Source: Phaeobacter porticola
GTDB taxonomy: Bacteria; Pseudomonadota; Alphaproteobacteria; Rhodobacterales; Rhodobacteraceae
Assembly: GCF_001888185.1 (NCBI RefSeq)
Contig: NZ_CP016364.1
Location: 2,914,001 to 2,978,000, forward strand
Reading direction: 5' to 3'
DNA: 64,000 nucleotides
Part shown: one piece after another, positions 16,282 to 24,144 of the stretch
Position numbering within the stretch: the stretch's first letter is position 1
Layout: each line of letters begins with the position of its first letter
The notes under the pieces: model-generated
What the model was told of the DNA's origin: nothing
Seen by the model: only the letters and a program-made list of their open reading frames with translations
Databases searched by the model: none
Made by a program: the position numbers and the translations under genes

Positions 16282-18015
16282 ATGCGTAAGTATCTTTTGT
16301 CCGCAGCCGCGGTTATTGCCGTGGTCGCGGGACAGGCAGCCTATGCCGATGAGGCAGCTGCCAAGAAATGGATCGACGAAGAGTTTCAACCCTCGGTTCT
16401 GACCAAGGAAGAACAGCTGTCGGAAATGCAGTGGTTCATTAAAGCGTCCGAACCGTTCTCGGGTATGGAAATCAACGTCCTGTCCGAAGGCATTCCGACG
16501 CATTCCTACGAATCCGAGGTCCTGACCAAAGCATTCGAGGAAATCACCGGCATCAAGGTGAACCATCAGATCCTCGGCGAGGGCGAAGTGGTTCAGGCCG
16601 TGCAGACCCAGATGCAGACCAAACGGAACCTGTATGACGCTTACGTCAACGACTCCGACCTGATTGGCACCCACTCGCGTCTGCAATTGGCTTACAACCT
16701 GACCGACATGATGGAAGGTGATTTCTTTGACGTCACCAACCCGGAACTCGATCTGGGTGACTTCATGGGCACGCAGTTCACGACCGGTCCCGATGGCGAC
16801 CTGTATCAGCTGCCCGACCAGCAGTTCGCAAACCTCTACTGGTTCCGCAAGGACTGGTTTGACCGCGAAGACCTGCAAGCCGCGTTCAAGGAAAAATACG
16901 GCTACGATCTGGGCGTTCCGGTCAACTGGTCTGCATATGAAGACATCGCCGAATTCTTCTCGAACGACGTGAAAGAAATCGACGGTACCACAATCTTTGG
17001 TCACATGGATTATGGCAAACGCGCACCCGATCTGGGCTGGCGTATGACCGATGCCTGGCTGTCGATGGCTGGCGCTGGTTCGAAAGGTGAGCCGAACGGT
17101 GTGCCGATCGACGAATGGGGCATCCGCATGGAAGCGGATTCCTGTAACCCTGCCGGTGCAAGCGTGACCCGCGGTGGCGCTGCCAACGGTCCGGCTGCGG
17201 TCTATGCGATCCGCAAGTGGGATGAATGGCTGCGCAAATTTGCACCTCCCGGTGCCGCGTCCTATGACTTCTACCAGTCGCTGCCCGCTTTGGCACAGGG
17301 CAACGTGGCCCAGCAGATCTTCTGGTACACCGCCTTTACCGCCGACATGGTGAAGCCGAAGTCCGAAGGCAACAACACTGTCGACGACAGCGGCAATCCG
17401 CTGTGGCGGATGGCACCCAGTCCGCATGGTCCCTACTGGGAAGAAGGCCAGAAGGTTGGGTATCAGGACGTGGGTTCCTGGACGTTCCTGAAGTCCACTC
17501 CGGTTGATCGTGCTCAGGCGGCCTGGCTCTATGCTCAGTTTGTCGTGTCCAAGACCGTTGACGTGAAAAAATCTCATGTTGGTCTGACCTTCATTCGTGA
17601 CAGCTCAGTTAATCATGAGAGCTTCACCGAGCGCGCACCCAAGCTGGGTGGTCTGGTCGAATTCTACCGGTCGCCTGACCGCGTAGCATGGTCCCCGACT
17701 GGCGTGAACGTGCCTGACTATCCGAAGCTGGCCCAGATCTGGTGGCAGCAAATCGGTGACGTCAACTCTGGCGCCTTCACACCGCAGGAAGCCATGAACC
17801 GTCTTGCCGAAGAAATGGACATCACCATGGCCCGTATGCAGCGCGCAGACGAGCAGGCGAATGTCTATGGTGGCTGCGGCCCGCGTCTGAACGAAGAGAA
17901 AGACGCAGAATGGTGGTATGCCAATGGCGGCGCCAAGCCGAAGCTGGAGAACGAGAAACCCGCAGGTCAGACCGTCAACTATGACGAACTGGTCGCCCGC
18001 TGGGCATCTGAGTAA
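16282..18015 (+). CDS. glpV: glycerol ABC transporter, periplasmic substrate-binding protein
   Basis: A 577-residue binding protein starting at ATG 16282 behind GGAGGAG; the longer frame from 16210 is rejected because it hides the signal peptide (MRKYLLSAAAVIAVVAGQAAYA). The mature protein resembles the unusually large GlpV-type/CUT1-like binding proteins of the rhizobial glycerol transporter (DEEFQPSVLTKEEQ, QWFIKASEPF, NVLSEGIPTHSYESE, LPDQQFANLYWFRKDWF). It captures glycerol in the periplasm for the GlpSTPQ machinery encoded directly downstream. In this locus it is the first gene of the operon and is followed by two strong hairpins, which would favour more binding protein than membrane components. 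Confidence 0.9.
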   Translation: MRKYLLSAAAVIAVVAGQAAYADEAAAKKWIDEEFQPSVLTKEEQLSEMQWFIKASEPFSGMEINVLSEGIPTHSYESEVLTKAFEEITGIKVNHQILGEGEVVQAVQTQMQTKRNLYDAYVNDSDLIGTHSRLQLAYNLTDMMEGDFFDVTNPELDLGDFMGTQFTTGPDGDLYQLPDQQFANLYWFRKDWFDREDLQAAFKEKYGYDLGVPVNWSAYEDIAEFFSNDVKEIDGTTIFGHMDYGKRAPDLGWRMTDAWLSMAGAGSKGEPNGVPIDEWGIRMEADSCNPAGASVTRGGAANGPAAVYAIRKWDEWLRKFAPPGAASYDFYQSLPALAQGNVAQQIFWYTAFTADMVKPKSEGNNTVDDSGNPLWRMAPSPHGPYWEEGQKVGYQDVGSWTFLKSTPVDRAQAAWLYAQFVVSKTVDVKKSHVGLTFIRDSSVNHESFTERAPKLGGLVEFYRSPDRVAWSPTGVNVPDYPKLAQIWWQQIGDVNSGAFTPQEAMNRLAEEMDITMARMQRADEQANVYGGCGPRLNEEKDAEWWYANGGAKPKLENEKPAGQTVNYDELVARWASE

Positions 18016-18030
18016 CCCCTCCTCCCCGTA

Positions 18031-18107
18031 GGGAGCGCCCGGATCCGTCCGCGGCGCTCCCCGCTTTCGCCCCGGAGCGTGGCTCGCCCTCTCCGGGGCA
18101 ATTTTTT
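18031..18107 (+). terminator. tandem hairpins between glpV and glpS (partial terminator/mRNA stabiliser)
   Basis: First hairpin: GGGAGCGCC 18031-18039 pairs with GGCGCTCCC 18053-18061. Second: GCCCCGGAG 18069-18077 pairs with CTCCGGGGC 18091-18099, followed by six T at 18102-18107, the form of an intrinsic terminator. Both lie within the operon 60 bp before glpS. Confidence 0.75.
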
Positions 18108-18167
18108 CCCCAAAATAGACCGCGCATGCCGCGCGCAACAGGCCGTCCGCCGGAAAGTCAAAGCAAG

Positions 18168-19244
18168 ATGGCACTCGAACTCAGAAATGTGACCAAGCGC
18201 GTCGGCGCCCAGCTGCATATCAAGGAAACCTCCCTTGTGCTGGAGCCAGGTCACTTCAACGTCCTTTTGGGCGCCACCGGGTCAGGCAAGACCTCTCTCA
18301 TCAAGATGATGGCAGGGCTGGACCCAATCGCCAGCGGGCAGGTTCTGATGGATGGTCAGGATGTGACTGCCCTAAGCACCCAGAAACGTAACATCAGCTT
18401 GGTGCATCAGTTTTTCATCAACTACCCGCATATGACCGTTTATGAGAACATCGCCTCGCCGCTGAAGGTCGCAGGTATGGCCAAGTCAGAAATCGCTGGT
18501 CGTGTGGAGGAAGCTGCGGATATTCTGCAACTTCGCCCGATGCTACATCGTCGCCCGCATGAATTGTCTGGTGGCCAGCAACAGCGGACGGCGCTCGCGA
18601 GAGCCATCGCCAAGGAAAGCCGTGCGGTGTTCCTGGATGAGCCGCTGGCCAACCTCGATTATAAACTGCGGGAAGAGCTGCGTGACCAGCTGCCCGAATT
18701 GTTCGCCGGACGTGGTGCCGTGGTGGTCTATGCGACCTCGGAACCCGAAGAGGCGCTGCTGCTTGGTGGCAAGACCGCGCTGATGCGTGATGGTCGGGTC
18801 AGCCAATTCGGCACCACCGCAGATATTTACCGCACCCCAGAAAATCTGGATGCCGCGCGGGTGTTTTCGGATCCACCGATCAACACTGCACCGATCATCA
18901 AAGAGGGCAATACCGCACGGCTTGGCCGTGATGTCAGCTGGCCACTGGTTGGCGCAGCTGCACACCTGACAGATGGTCCCTATACCATCGCGATCCGCCC
19001 CTATCACGTGCTGCCGACCCCCAGCCCCTCCACCACGGTGCAACTGTCTGGTCAGGTTCAGGTGACCGAACTGTCCGGTTCCGAAAGCAGCGCCCATTTC
19101 GACATGGGTCTGGATGCGGGCCACGGCAGCTGGGTCTCTCTTTCCGCAGGCGTACACCCCTATGAGGTGGGCGAACTGCATGACTTCTATATGGATCCCT
19201 CGGCGGCATATGTTTTTGCCCCTGATGGCTCCCGCGTGGCGTGA
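18168..19244 (+). CDS. glpS: glycerol ABC transporter ATP-binding protein 1
   Basis: A 358-residue ABC ATPase; ATG 18168 (MALELRNVTKR) is chosen over 18126 because ABC proteins of this family start there. Walker A GATGSGKT, canonical signature LSGGQQQRTALARA and Walker B AVFLDEPLANLD are present. The switch region reads VVYATSEPEEA, where most ABC proteins have a histidine (THD). A C-terminal TOBE-like beta domain occupies about residues 240-358. It works as a heterodimer with the next gene product to power glycerol uptake through GlpP/GlpQ. Eight bases separate it from glpT. Confidence 0.9.
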   Translation: MALELRNVTKRVGAQLHIKETSLVLEPGHFNVLLGATGSGKTSLIKMMAGLDPIASGQVLMDGQDVTALSTQKRNISLVHQFFINYPHMTVYENIASPLKVAGMAKSEIAGRVEEAADILQLRPMLHRRPHELSGGQQQRTALARAIAKESRAVFLDEPLANLDYKLREELRDQLPELFAGRGAVVVYATSEPEEALLLGGKTALMRDGRVSQFGTTADIYRTPENLDAARVFSDPPINTAPIIKEGNTARLGRDVSWPLVGAAAHLTDGPYTIAIRPYHVLPTPSPSTTVQLSGQVQVTELSGSESSAHFDMGLDAGHGSWVSLSAGVHPYEVGELHDFYMDPSAAYVFAPDGSRVA

Positions 19245-19251
19245 GGCGCAA

Positions 19252-20370
19252 ATGGCAAAAATTACACTCTCAAAACTGCGGCACAGCTACGTGCCGAATC
19301 CCTCAAGCGAGTCTGACTACGCCTTGAAGGAAATTGATCTGGATTGGACTGATGGCGGTGCCTATGCGTTGCTTGGCCCATCCGGCTGTGGCAAATCCAC
19401 GCTGCTGAACATTATCTCTGGCCTGCTTGTCCCATCCGAGGGTCAGATTCTGTTTGACGGCAAGGACGTCACCACGCTGCCGCCAGATCAGCGCAACATT
19501 GCGCAGGTGTTCCAGTTCCCGGTGATCTACGACACCATGACTGTCTATGACAATTTGGCCTTTCCGCTGCGCAATCGCGGCCGGGATGAGGCCATTGTCA
19601 AGGAACGCGTCATGGCCATCGCCGAGATGCTTGAGGTCACTAATCTGTTGACCATGCGGGCTGCTGGTCTGTCACCGGACAACAAGCAAAAGATCTCCAT
19701 GGGGCGTGGCCTGGTCCGCGAGGACGTGAACGTTGTGATGTTCGATGAACCGCTGACCGTGATCGATCCGCATCTGAAGTGGAAACTGCGCTCAAAGCTG
19801 AAAGAGCTGCATCAACGCGTCAAAGCCACGATGATCTACGTGACCCATGACCAGACAGAGGCGCTGACCTTTGCCGATCAGGTTGTGGTAATGCAGGATG
19901 GCCTGGTGGTTCAGATCGGCACGCCGGTTGAACTGTTTGAACGCCCCGCGCATACGTTTGTCGGCCATTTCATCGGCTCACCGGGCATGAATGTGCTACC
20001 CTGTGAATTGCGCGCGGGCCAGCCCTATATCGGCACCCATCCGGTCGCATTGGAAGGGCCGATCAAAGGGGACGCCATAGGCAAGACCGAGGTCGGCATC
20101 CGGCCTGAATTTGTTTCCCTCGCCAATAGCGGCCTGCCCGCAACCGTGACCAAGGTTTCGGATGTTGGCCGCCACACCGTTGTCGAATGTGAAGCCGAAG
20201 GCCAGCGTATCAACGCCGTCATTGATGGTGTTGGTCCCGCAAAGGGCAGCGCAGTGCATCTGGCATTCCGCCAGGACCAGACCCGTCTCTATGTCGATGG
20301 CTGGATCGCAACAGAAGCTGCCCAATCTGCCACCGAGACCAAGACTGAGACCGAGGAGCAGGCACAATGA
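19252..20370 (+). CDS. glpT: glycerol ABC transporter ATP-binding protein 2
   Basis: A 372-residue ABC ATPase from ATG 19252 with GAGG close upstream; the frame reaching back to 19114 overlaps glpS and is rejected. Walker A GPSGCGKST, Walker B VVMFDEPLTVIDP and the H-loop YVTHDQTEA are canonical, but the signature reads LSPDNKQKISMGRG instead of LSGGQ. It pairs with GlpS, whose signature is intact but whose switch histidine is missing, so the heterodimer would have one consensus and one degenerate ATP site. The C-terminal part is a TOBE-like domain. It overlaps glpP by 4 bp (ATGA). Despite the symbol it is unrelated to the E. coli GlpT antiporter. Confidence 0.9.
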   Translation: MAKITLSKLRHSYVPNPSSESDYALKEIDLDWTDGGAYALLGPSGCGKSTLLNIISGLLVPSEGQILFDGKDVTTLPPDQRNIAQVFQFPVIYDTMTVYDNLAFPLRNRGRDEAIVKERVMAIAEMLEVTNLLTMRAAGLSPDNKQKISMGRGLVREDVNVVMFDEPLTVIDPHLKWKLRSKLKELHQRVKATMIYVTHDQTEALTFADQVVVMQDGLVVQIGTPVELFERPAHTFVGHFIGSPGMNVLPCELRAGQPYIGTHPVALEGPIKGDAIGKTEVGIRPEFVSLANSGLPATVTKVSDVGRHTVVECEAEGQRINAVIDGVGPAKGSAVHLAFRQDQTRLYVDGWIATEAAQSATETKTETEEQAQ

Positions 20371-21230
20371 AAACCGAAAACCAAAAGGCGTGGTTCTTTG
20401 TCCTGCCTGTCCTTCTGCTCGTTGCCTTCAACGCGCTGATCCCTATGATGACCGTCGTCAACTACTCTGTTCAGGAGACATTCGGCGACAACGTCTTTTT
20501 CTGGCAGGGGCTGGACTGGTTCCAGCAGATCCTGAGGTCAGACCGGTTCCATGCGGCGCTTGGCCGTCAGTTCATGTTCACCTTCCTGATCCTGATCATT
20601 GAGGTGCCGCTGGGCATCGCGATCGCGCTGTCGATGCCGCGCAGCGGTTTCTGGGTGCCCGTCTGCCTGGTCACCATGGCATTGCCAATGCTGATCCCCT
20701 GGAACGTGGTTGGCGCAATGTGGAATATCTTTACGCTGCCCGATATCGGCCTGTTGGGATACTTCCTGAACCACACGCTCGGCATCAACTACGATATGAC
20801 ACAGGACCCAATTGCGGCCTGGGTGACCATTATCACGATGGATGTCTGGCACTGGACTTCGCTGGTTGTACTGCTGAGCTATGCAGGGCTCGTCTCGATT
20901 CCGGATGCCTATTATCAGGCGGCCAAGATCGACGGTGCCTCCAACTGGGCTGTGTTCCGCTTCATTCAGCTGCCTAAGATGAAGACCGTTCTGACCATCG
21001 CGATCCTACTGCGGTTCATGGACAGCTTTAACATCTACACGGAGCCTTTCGTACTAACGGGTGGTGGTCCAGGCAATTCGACCACGCTTTTGTCGATTGA
21101 TCTCGTCAAGATCGCTCTTGGTCAGTTTGACCTCGGCCCCGCCGCTGCAATGTCGCTCATCTACTTTGCAATCACGCTTCTGGTCAGCTGGCTGTTCTAC
21201 ACCGTCATGACCAAAGACGATCAAAACTAA
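20367..21230 (+). CDS. glpP: glycerol ABC transporter permease 1
   Basis: A 287-residue inner-membrane permease of the CUT1/MalF-like type with about six hydrophobic segments, starting FFVLPVLLLVAFNALIPMM. The cytosolic coupling helix (EAA loop) is visible as YYQAAKIDGASNWAVFRFI. It forms the channel with GlpQ, driven by GlpS/GlpT. Start overlaps the glpT stop. GAGGAGCAGGCACA upstream of the ATG provides a fair ribosome site. Confidence 0.9.
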   Translation: MKTENQKAWFFVLPVLLLVAFNALIPMMTVVNYSVQETFGDNVFFWQGLDWFQQILRSDRFHAALGRQFMFTFLILIIEVPLGIAIALSMPRSGFWVPVCLVTMALPMLIPWNVVGAMWNIFTLPDIGLLGYFLNHTLGINYDMTQDPIAAWVTIITMDVWHWTSLVVLLSYAGLVSIPDAYYQAAKIDGASNWAVFRFIQLPKMKTVLTIAILLRFMDSFNIYTEPFVLTGGGPGNSTTLLSIDLVKIALGQFDLGPAAAMSLIYFAITLLVSWLFYTVMTKDDQN

Positions 21231-21244
21231 AGGAGGATACTTCG

Positions 21245-22042
21245 ATGCAAAAACGTACCATCGTCCCCATCGTCTATATCCTGTTCCTCATGCTGCCAAT
21301 CTATTGGCTGGTCGCGATGAGCTTTAAGACGACGAACGAAATCCTGTCCGGGTTCTCGCTGTTTCCGCAGACCTTCACGCTGGAAAACTATGCGACGATC
21401 TTCACCGATCCGAGCTGGTACTGGGGCTACATCAACTCGATCATCTACGTGTCGATCAACACGGTGATCTCTGTCGCTGTCGCCCTGCCTGCGGCCTATG
21501 CATTCTCGCGTTACCGCTTTCTGGGCGACAAGCAGCTGTTCTTCTGGCTGCTGACCAACCGGATGGCACCTGCTGCGGTTTTCGCTCTGCCGTTCTTCCA
21601 GCTTTATTCCGCTGTCGGCCTGTTCGACACCCATCTCGCTGTAGCGATGGCACACTGCCTGTTCAACATTCCGCTGGCGGTCTGGATTCTGGAAGGCTTC
21701 ATGGGTGGCATCCCGAAGGAGCTGGATGAAACCGCCTATGTGGACGGCTATTCCTTCCCGCGCTTCTTTGCGACGATCTTCATCCCGTCAATCAAGGCAG
21801 GCGTCGGGGTGGCGGCTTTCTTCTGCTTCATGTTCTCCTGGGTAGAGCTGTTGCTGGCCAAGACATTGACCGCTGTTGCCGCAAAACCCATTGCGGCCAC
21901 CATGACCAAAACCGCCTCAAGCGCTGGCTATGAGCTGGGCCTGCTGGCGGCCGCCGGTACGTTGACAATCATTCCGGGCGCGATCGTGATCTATTTCGTC
22001 CGCAACTACATCGCAAAAGGCTTTGCGATGGGGAGGGTATAA
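21245..22042 (+). CDS. glpQ: glycerol ABC transporter permease 2
   Basis: A 265-residue MalG-like permease with about six membrane segments and the EAA loop LDETAYVDGYSFPRFFATI. AAAGGAGG stands immediately after the glpP stop and 7-10 bp before this ATG, a strong ribosome site. It is the second half of the membrane channel. Its TAA shares one base with the next ATG (TAATG), so glpQ and glpU are coupled. The symbol follows the rhizobial glp operon and does not denote the E. coli phosphodiesterase. Confidence 0.9.
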   Translation: MQKRTIVPIVYILFLMLPIYWLVAMSFKTTNEILSGFSLFPQTFTLENYATIFTDPSWYWGYINSIIYVSINTVISVAVALPAAYAFSRYRFLGDKQLFFWLLTNRMAPAAVFALPFFQLYSAVGLFDTHLAVAMAHCLFNIPLAVWILEGFMGGIPKELDETAYVDGYSFPRFFATIFIPSIKAGVGVAAFFCFMFSWVELLLAKTLTAVAAKPIAATMTKTASSAGYELGLLAAAGTLTIIPGAIVIYFVRNYIAKGFAMGRV

Positions 22043-22320
22043 TGCTGAGTTGGATGGCCTGGACCTGGCCCACCGCCTTTGTGTTCATCGGGATCTTTTC
22101 GGCGATCGCCGTAATGATCGTTTTGGAAATTCGCCAGCCCGGAGGTGACACCCGCAAGGGCGCGCTTGGGCTGGTCACCACCCGAGGCGACAGACTGTTC
22201 ATCAGCCTGTTGGGGACATCCTATATCTTTCTGGCTTGGCTGGGATTGGTAGGGATGCCGCTCTGGTGGCCCTTGGGCCTGTCGGTTGGCTGGTTCATCT
22301 TCACCTTCTGGAAGGTGTAG
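22042..22320 (+). CDS. glpU: DUF2160 small membrane protein of the glycerol transporter
   Basis: A 92-residue protein with hydrophobic segments near residues 5-28, 50-65 and 68-88, matching the DUF2160 family that occurs almost only beside GlpPQ-type permeases. The role is not established; a small accessory subunit of the transporter is the usual assumption. It ends the operon and is followed by a 10-bp hairpin. Confidence 0.88.
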   Translation: MLSWMAWTWPTAFVFIGIFSAIAVMIVLEIRQPGGDTRKGALGLVTTRGDRLFISLLGTSYIFLAWLGLVGMPLWWPLGLSVGWFIFTFWKV

Positions 22321-22334
22321 TAGAAAACACATCG

Positions 22335-22359
22335 CGAAGGGCCCCACTCGGGCCCTTCG
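22335..22359 (+). terminator. hairpin after the glycerol transporter operon
   Basis: CGAAGGGCCC 22335-22344 pairs perfectly with GGGCCCTTCG 22350-22359 around a 5-base loop. There is no T-run, so it may be Rho-aided or an mRNA 3'-end protector rather than a full intrinsic terminator. Confidence 0.6.
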
Positions 22360-22491
22360 TCACATCTAAGCAGGGCATTTTTCAAGGAGGCTATGAACCG
22401 GGCGGGCCCCACTCTCTTAAAAAAATAGTTTTCCATAACCGCTGCTATCCCCTAGCATGATCAAAGCCCAAGAGGACCGGACACCACAGTG

Positions 22492-22887
22492 ATGCGAAAG
22501 AAACAGGACAACCCGCTTTTGACCGAGGTTGAGCTCGAATTCATGACTGTTGTCTGGGAAACCGGCGGCGGTACGGTGCGTGATATTCTGGCTGAGCTGA
22601 ACAAACGCCAGGAACGGGCGTATACATCGGTTGCAACCGTGCTGAAGATCATGGAACAAAAGGGCTTTCTGACCAGCGAAAGGGCTGACAGATCCTTGGT
22701 TTACCGCCCCGCTGTGCCGAAGGCCGATTATCAGAAAACCACACTCAAGAACCTTTCGAGCAAGCTCTTCAATGGTGCCCCGGCGGCTTTGGTAGCCCGG
22801 CTGGTGGACGATGAGGATGTCACCGACGATATGCTCGTGGAGATACGGGCGATGCTAAACGAAAGGTTGGGGGATGATGAACGCTGA
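22492..22887 (+). CDS. BlaI/MecI/CopY-family transcriptional repressor
   Basis: About 131 residues with the winged-helix BlaI fold: LTEVELEFMTVVWETGGGTV, the recognition-helix region AYTSVATVLKIMEQKGFL and the wing ERADRSLVYRPAV, then a C-terminal dimerisation tail. Family members repress beta-lactamase, PBP2a or copper genes and are inactivated by cleavage triggered by a BlaR1-type protease. Such a partner is encoded next, overlapping by 14 bp. Start may be ATG 22492 or GTG 22489; neither has an ideally spaced ribosome site (AGAGGA is 12-15 bp away). No beta-lactamase gene is adjacent, so the regulon is unknown. Confidence 0.9.
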   Translation: MRKKQDNPLLTEVELEFMTVVWETGGGTVRDILAELNKRQERAYTSVATVLKIMEQKGFLTSERADRSLVYRPAVPKADYQKTTLKNLSSKLFNGAPAALVARLVDDEDVTDDMLVEIRAMLNERLGDDER

Positions 22888-24028
22888 GACTCTTCTGAAC
22901 GCCTATATTGACCTGAATCTGCTGCTTATTGCTGGCATTGCGCTTTGGCTGACCCTGCGGGCAGTTCTGACTCGCAGCCGTTTAGGCCCCGCGTTCCGCC
23001 CGCAGCTGCGCCTGCTAAATGGCATGACGCTTTTGCTGACTTTGTCCCCGATGCTGGTGGTCGCACTGACAACCTATGTTGTGTCACAGCCACCGACCCT
23101 GTCGGACATGCTGGTGTCGCAATACCTGCAAGGGAACGTCAACATGAGCGCCACCCGGTTTGAGAGCATTCTGGGCTTGCGCGAGGATCTGCTACGCGCG
23201 CTGATGGCGCAAAGCAGCCATTGGGCACAGGCCGCCGTTGTGCTGCTAATCCTAGGCGCCGTGGCATCCGTTGCGATGATTGGTCTGGCGGCACTGCGTC
23301 TGCGCAATGCCCTGCGCGACGCTTATCTCTGGAAACACATTGGCCGCGTGCAGATCCGTATCAGCGACAAAAGCAAGGTCGCGTTTTCCACACGCGGGCT
23401 GTTTACTCGTTATGTTGTGCTCCCCTCGGCACTGGTGGCCAACCCATCGGACCTACGGCTGAGCGTGGCACATGAATTGCAGCATTTCCGGCAGCGTGAT
23501 GTCGAATGCGAGTTTCTACTGGAGGCCCTGCGACCCGCCCTGTTCTGGAACCCAGCCTATCACCTGTGGCGTCGCGAAGTACGGATGCTGCGGGAGTTCG
23601 CCTGCGACCAGGCTCTGATCAGCCGCAGCCAGCGTGATGTGCGTGCCTATTGCGAATGTCTGATCCGCGCCTGCGCATTGGCTGCCAAGGATCCGATCCG
23701 TTTTGTCCAGCGCAGCCCGTCGGTGGCGCTTGTTGATCGTCGTGAAGTCCGTGGCGGCAGCATATTAGAGCGCCGCATCCGCGTGGTCACCGCGACCCAG
23801 CCACAGGATAGCCATCTGCTCAGTTGGATGGTCGTCTCTGCCATGCTTGCGACCGGGGTGATCAGCACTGCCTTGTTGATGCAGCGCCCAGGCGATTGGA
23901 GCCATGATCGCATTATGCTCTCGACCATCGTCAATCTTGAACGCATGGCCCATCGCAATGCTGTCACTGAAACCACGCAAACTGCTGTCACCGCATTGCA
24001 AAGCGGTTTCATGACACTCAGCAAGTAA
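22874..24028 (+). CDS. M56-family membrane metallopeptidase (BlaR1-like, no penicillin-binding sensor)
   Basis: A 384-residue membrane protein with hydrophobic segments near residues 12-30, 50-72, 115-140 and 310-330. The zinc protease motif HELQH (VAHELQHFRQRDVE) sits in the cytosolic loop, with a downstream acidic residue in LREFACDQALI as the likely third ligand. BlaR1 cleaves BlaI after beta-lactam binding to a C-terminal sensor domain; here only about 50 residues follow the last membrane segment, so that sensor is missing. The gene overlaps the BlaI-type repressor gene, and the pair probably forms a protease-repressor switch responding to another signal. Confidence 0.88.
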   Translation: MMNAETLLNAYIDLNLLLIAGIALWLTLRAVLTRSRLGPAFRPQLRLLNGMTLLLTLSPMLVVALTTYVVSQPPTLSDMLVSQYLQGNVNMSATRFESILGLREDLLRALMAQSSHWAQAAVVLLILGAVASVAMIGLAALRLRNALRDAYLWKHIGRVQIRISDKSKVAFSTRGLFTRYVVLPSALVANPSDLRLSVAHELQHFRQRDVECEFLLEALRPALFWNPAYHLWRREVRMLREFACDQALISRSQRDVRAYCECLIRACALAAKDPIRFVQRSPSVALVDRREVRGGSILERRIRVVTATQPQDSHLLSWMVVSAMLATGVISTALLMQRPGDWSHDRIMLSTIVNLERMAHRNAVTETTQTAVTALQSGFMTLSK

Positions 24029-24144
24029 GGCCTGCGCTCGCTCTGCCTATCGTGGACGGGACCCCGTGCGCCCCATGCGAGGACAGACAGGCCTCCGCCG
24101 ATAGGTTGGCCCGACCCACCGTATTCCGGCCATCCGAGTAGCCT

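Noticed and set aside
16267-17577. A 436-codon open frame on the minus strand across glpV
   Set aside because: Antisense shadow of glpV; no domain features, and glpV itself has signal peptide, ribosome site and family motifs.
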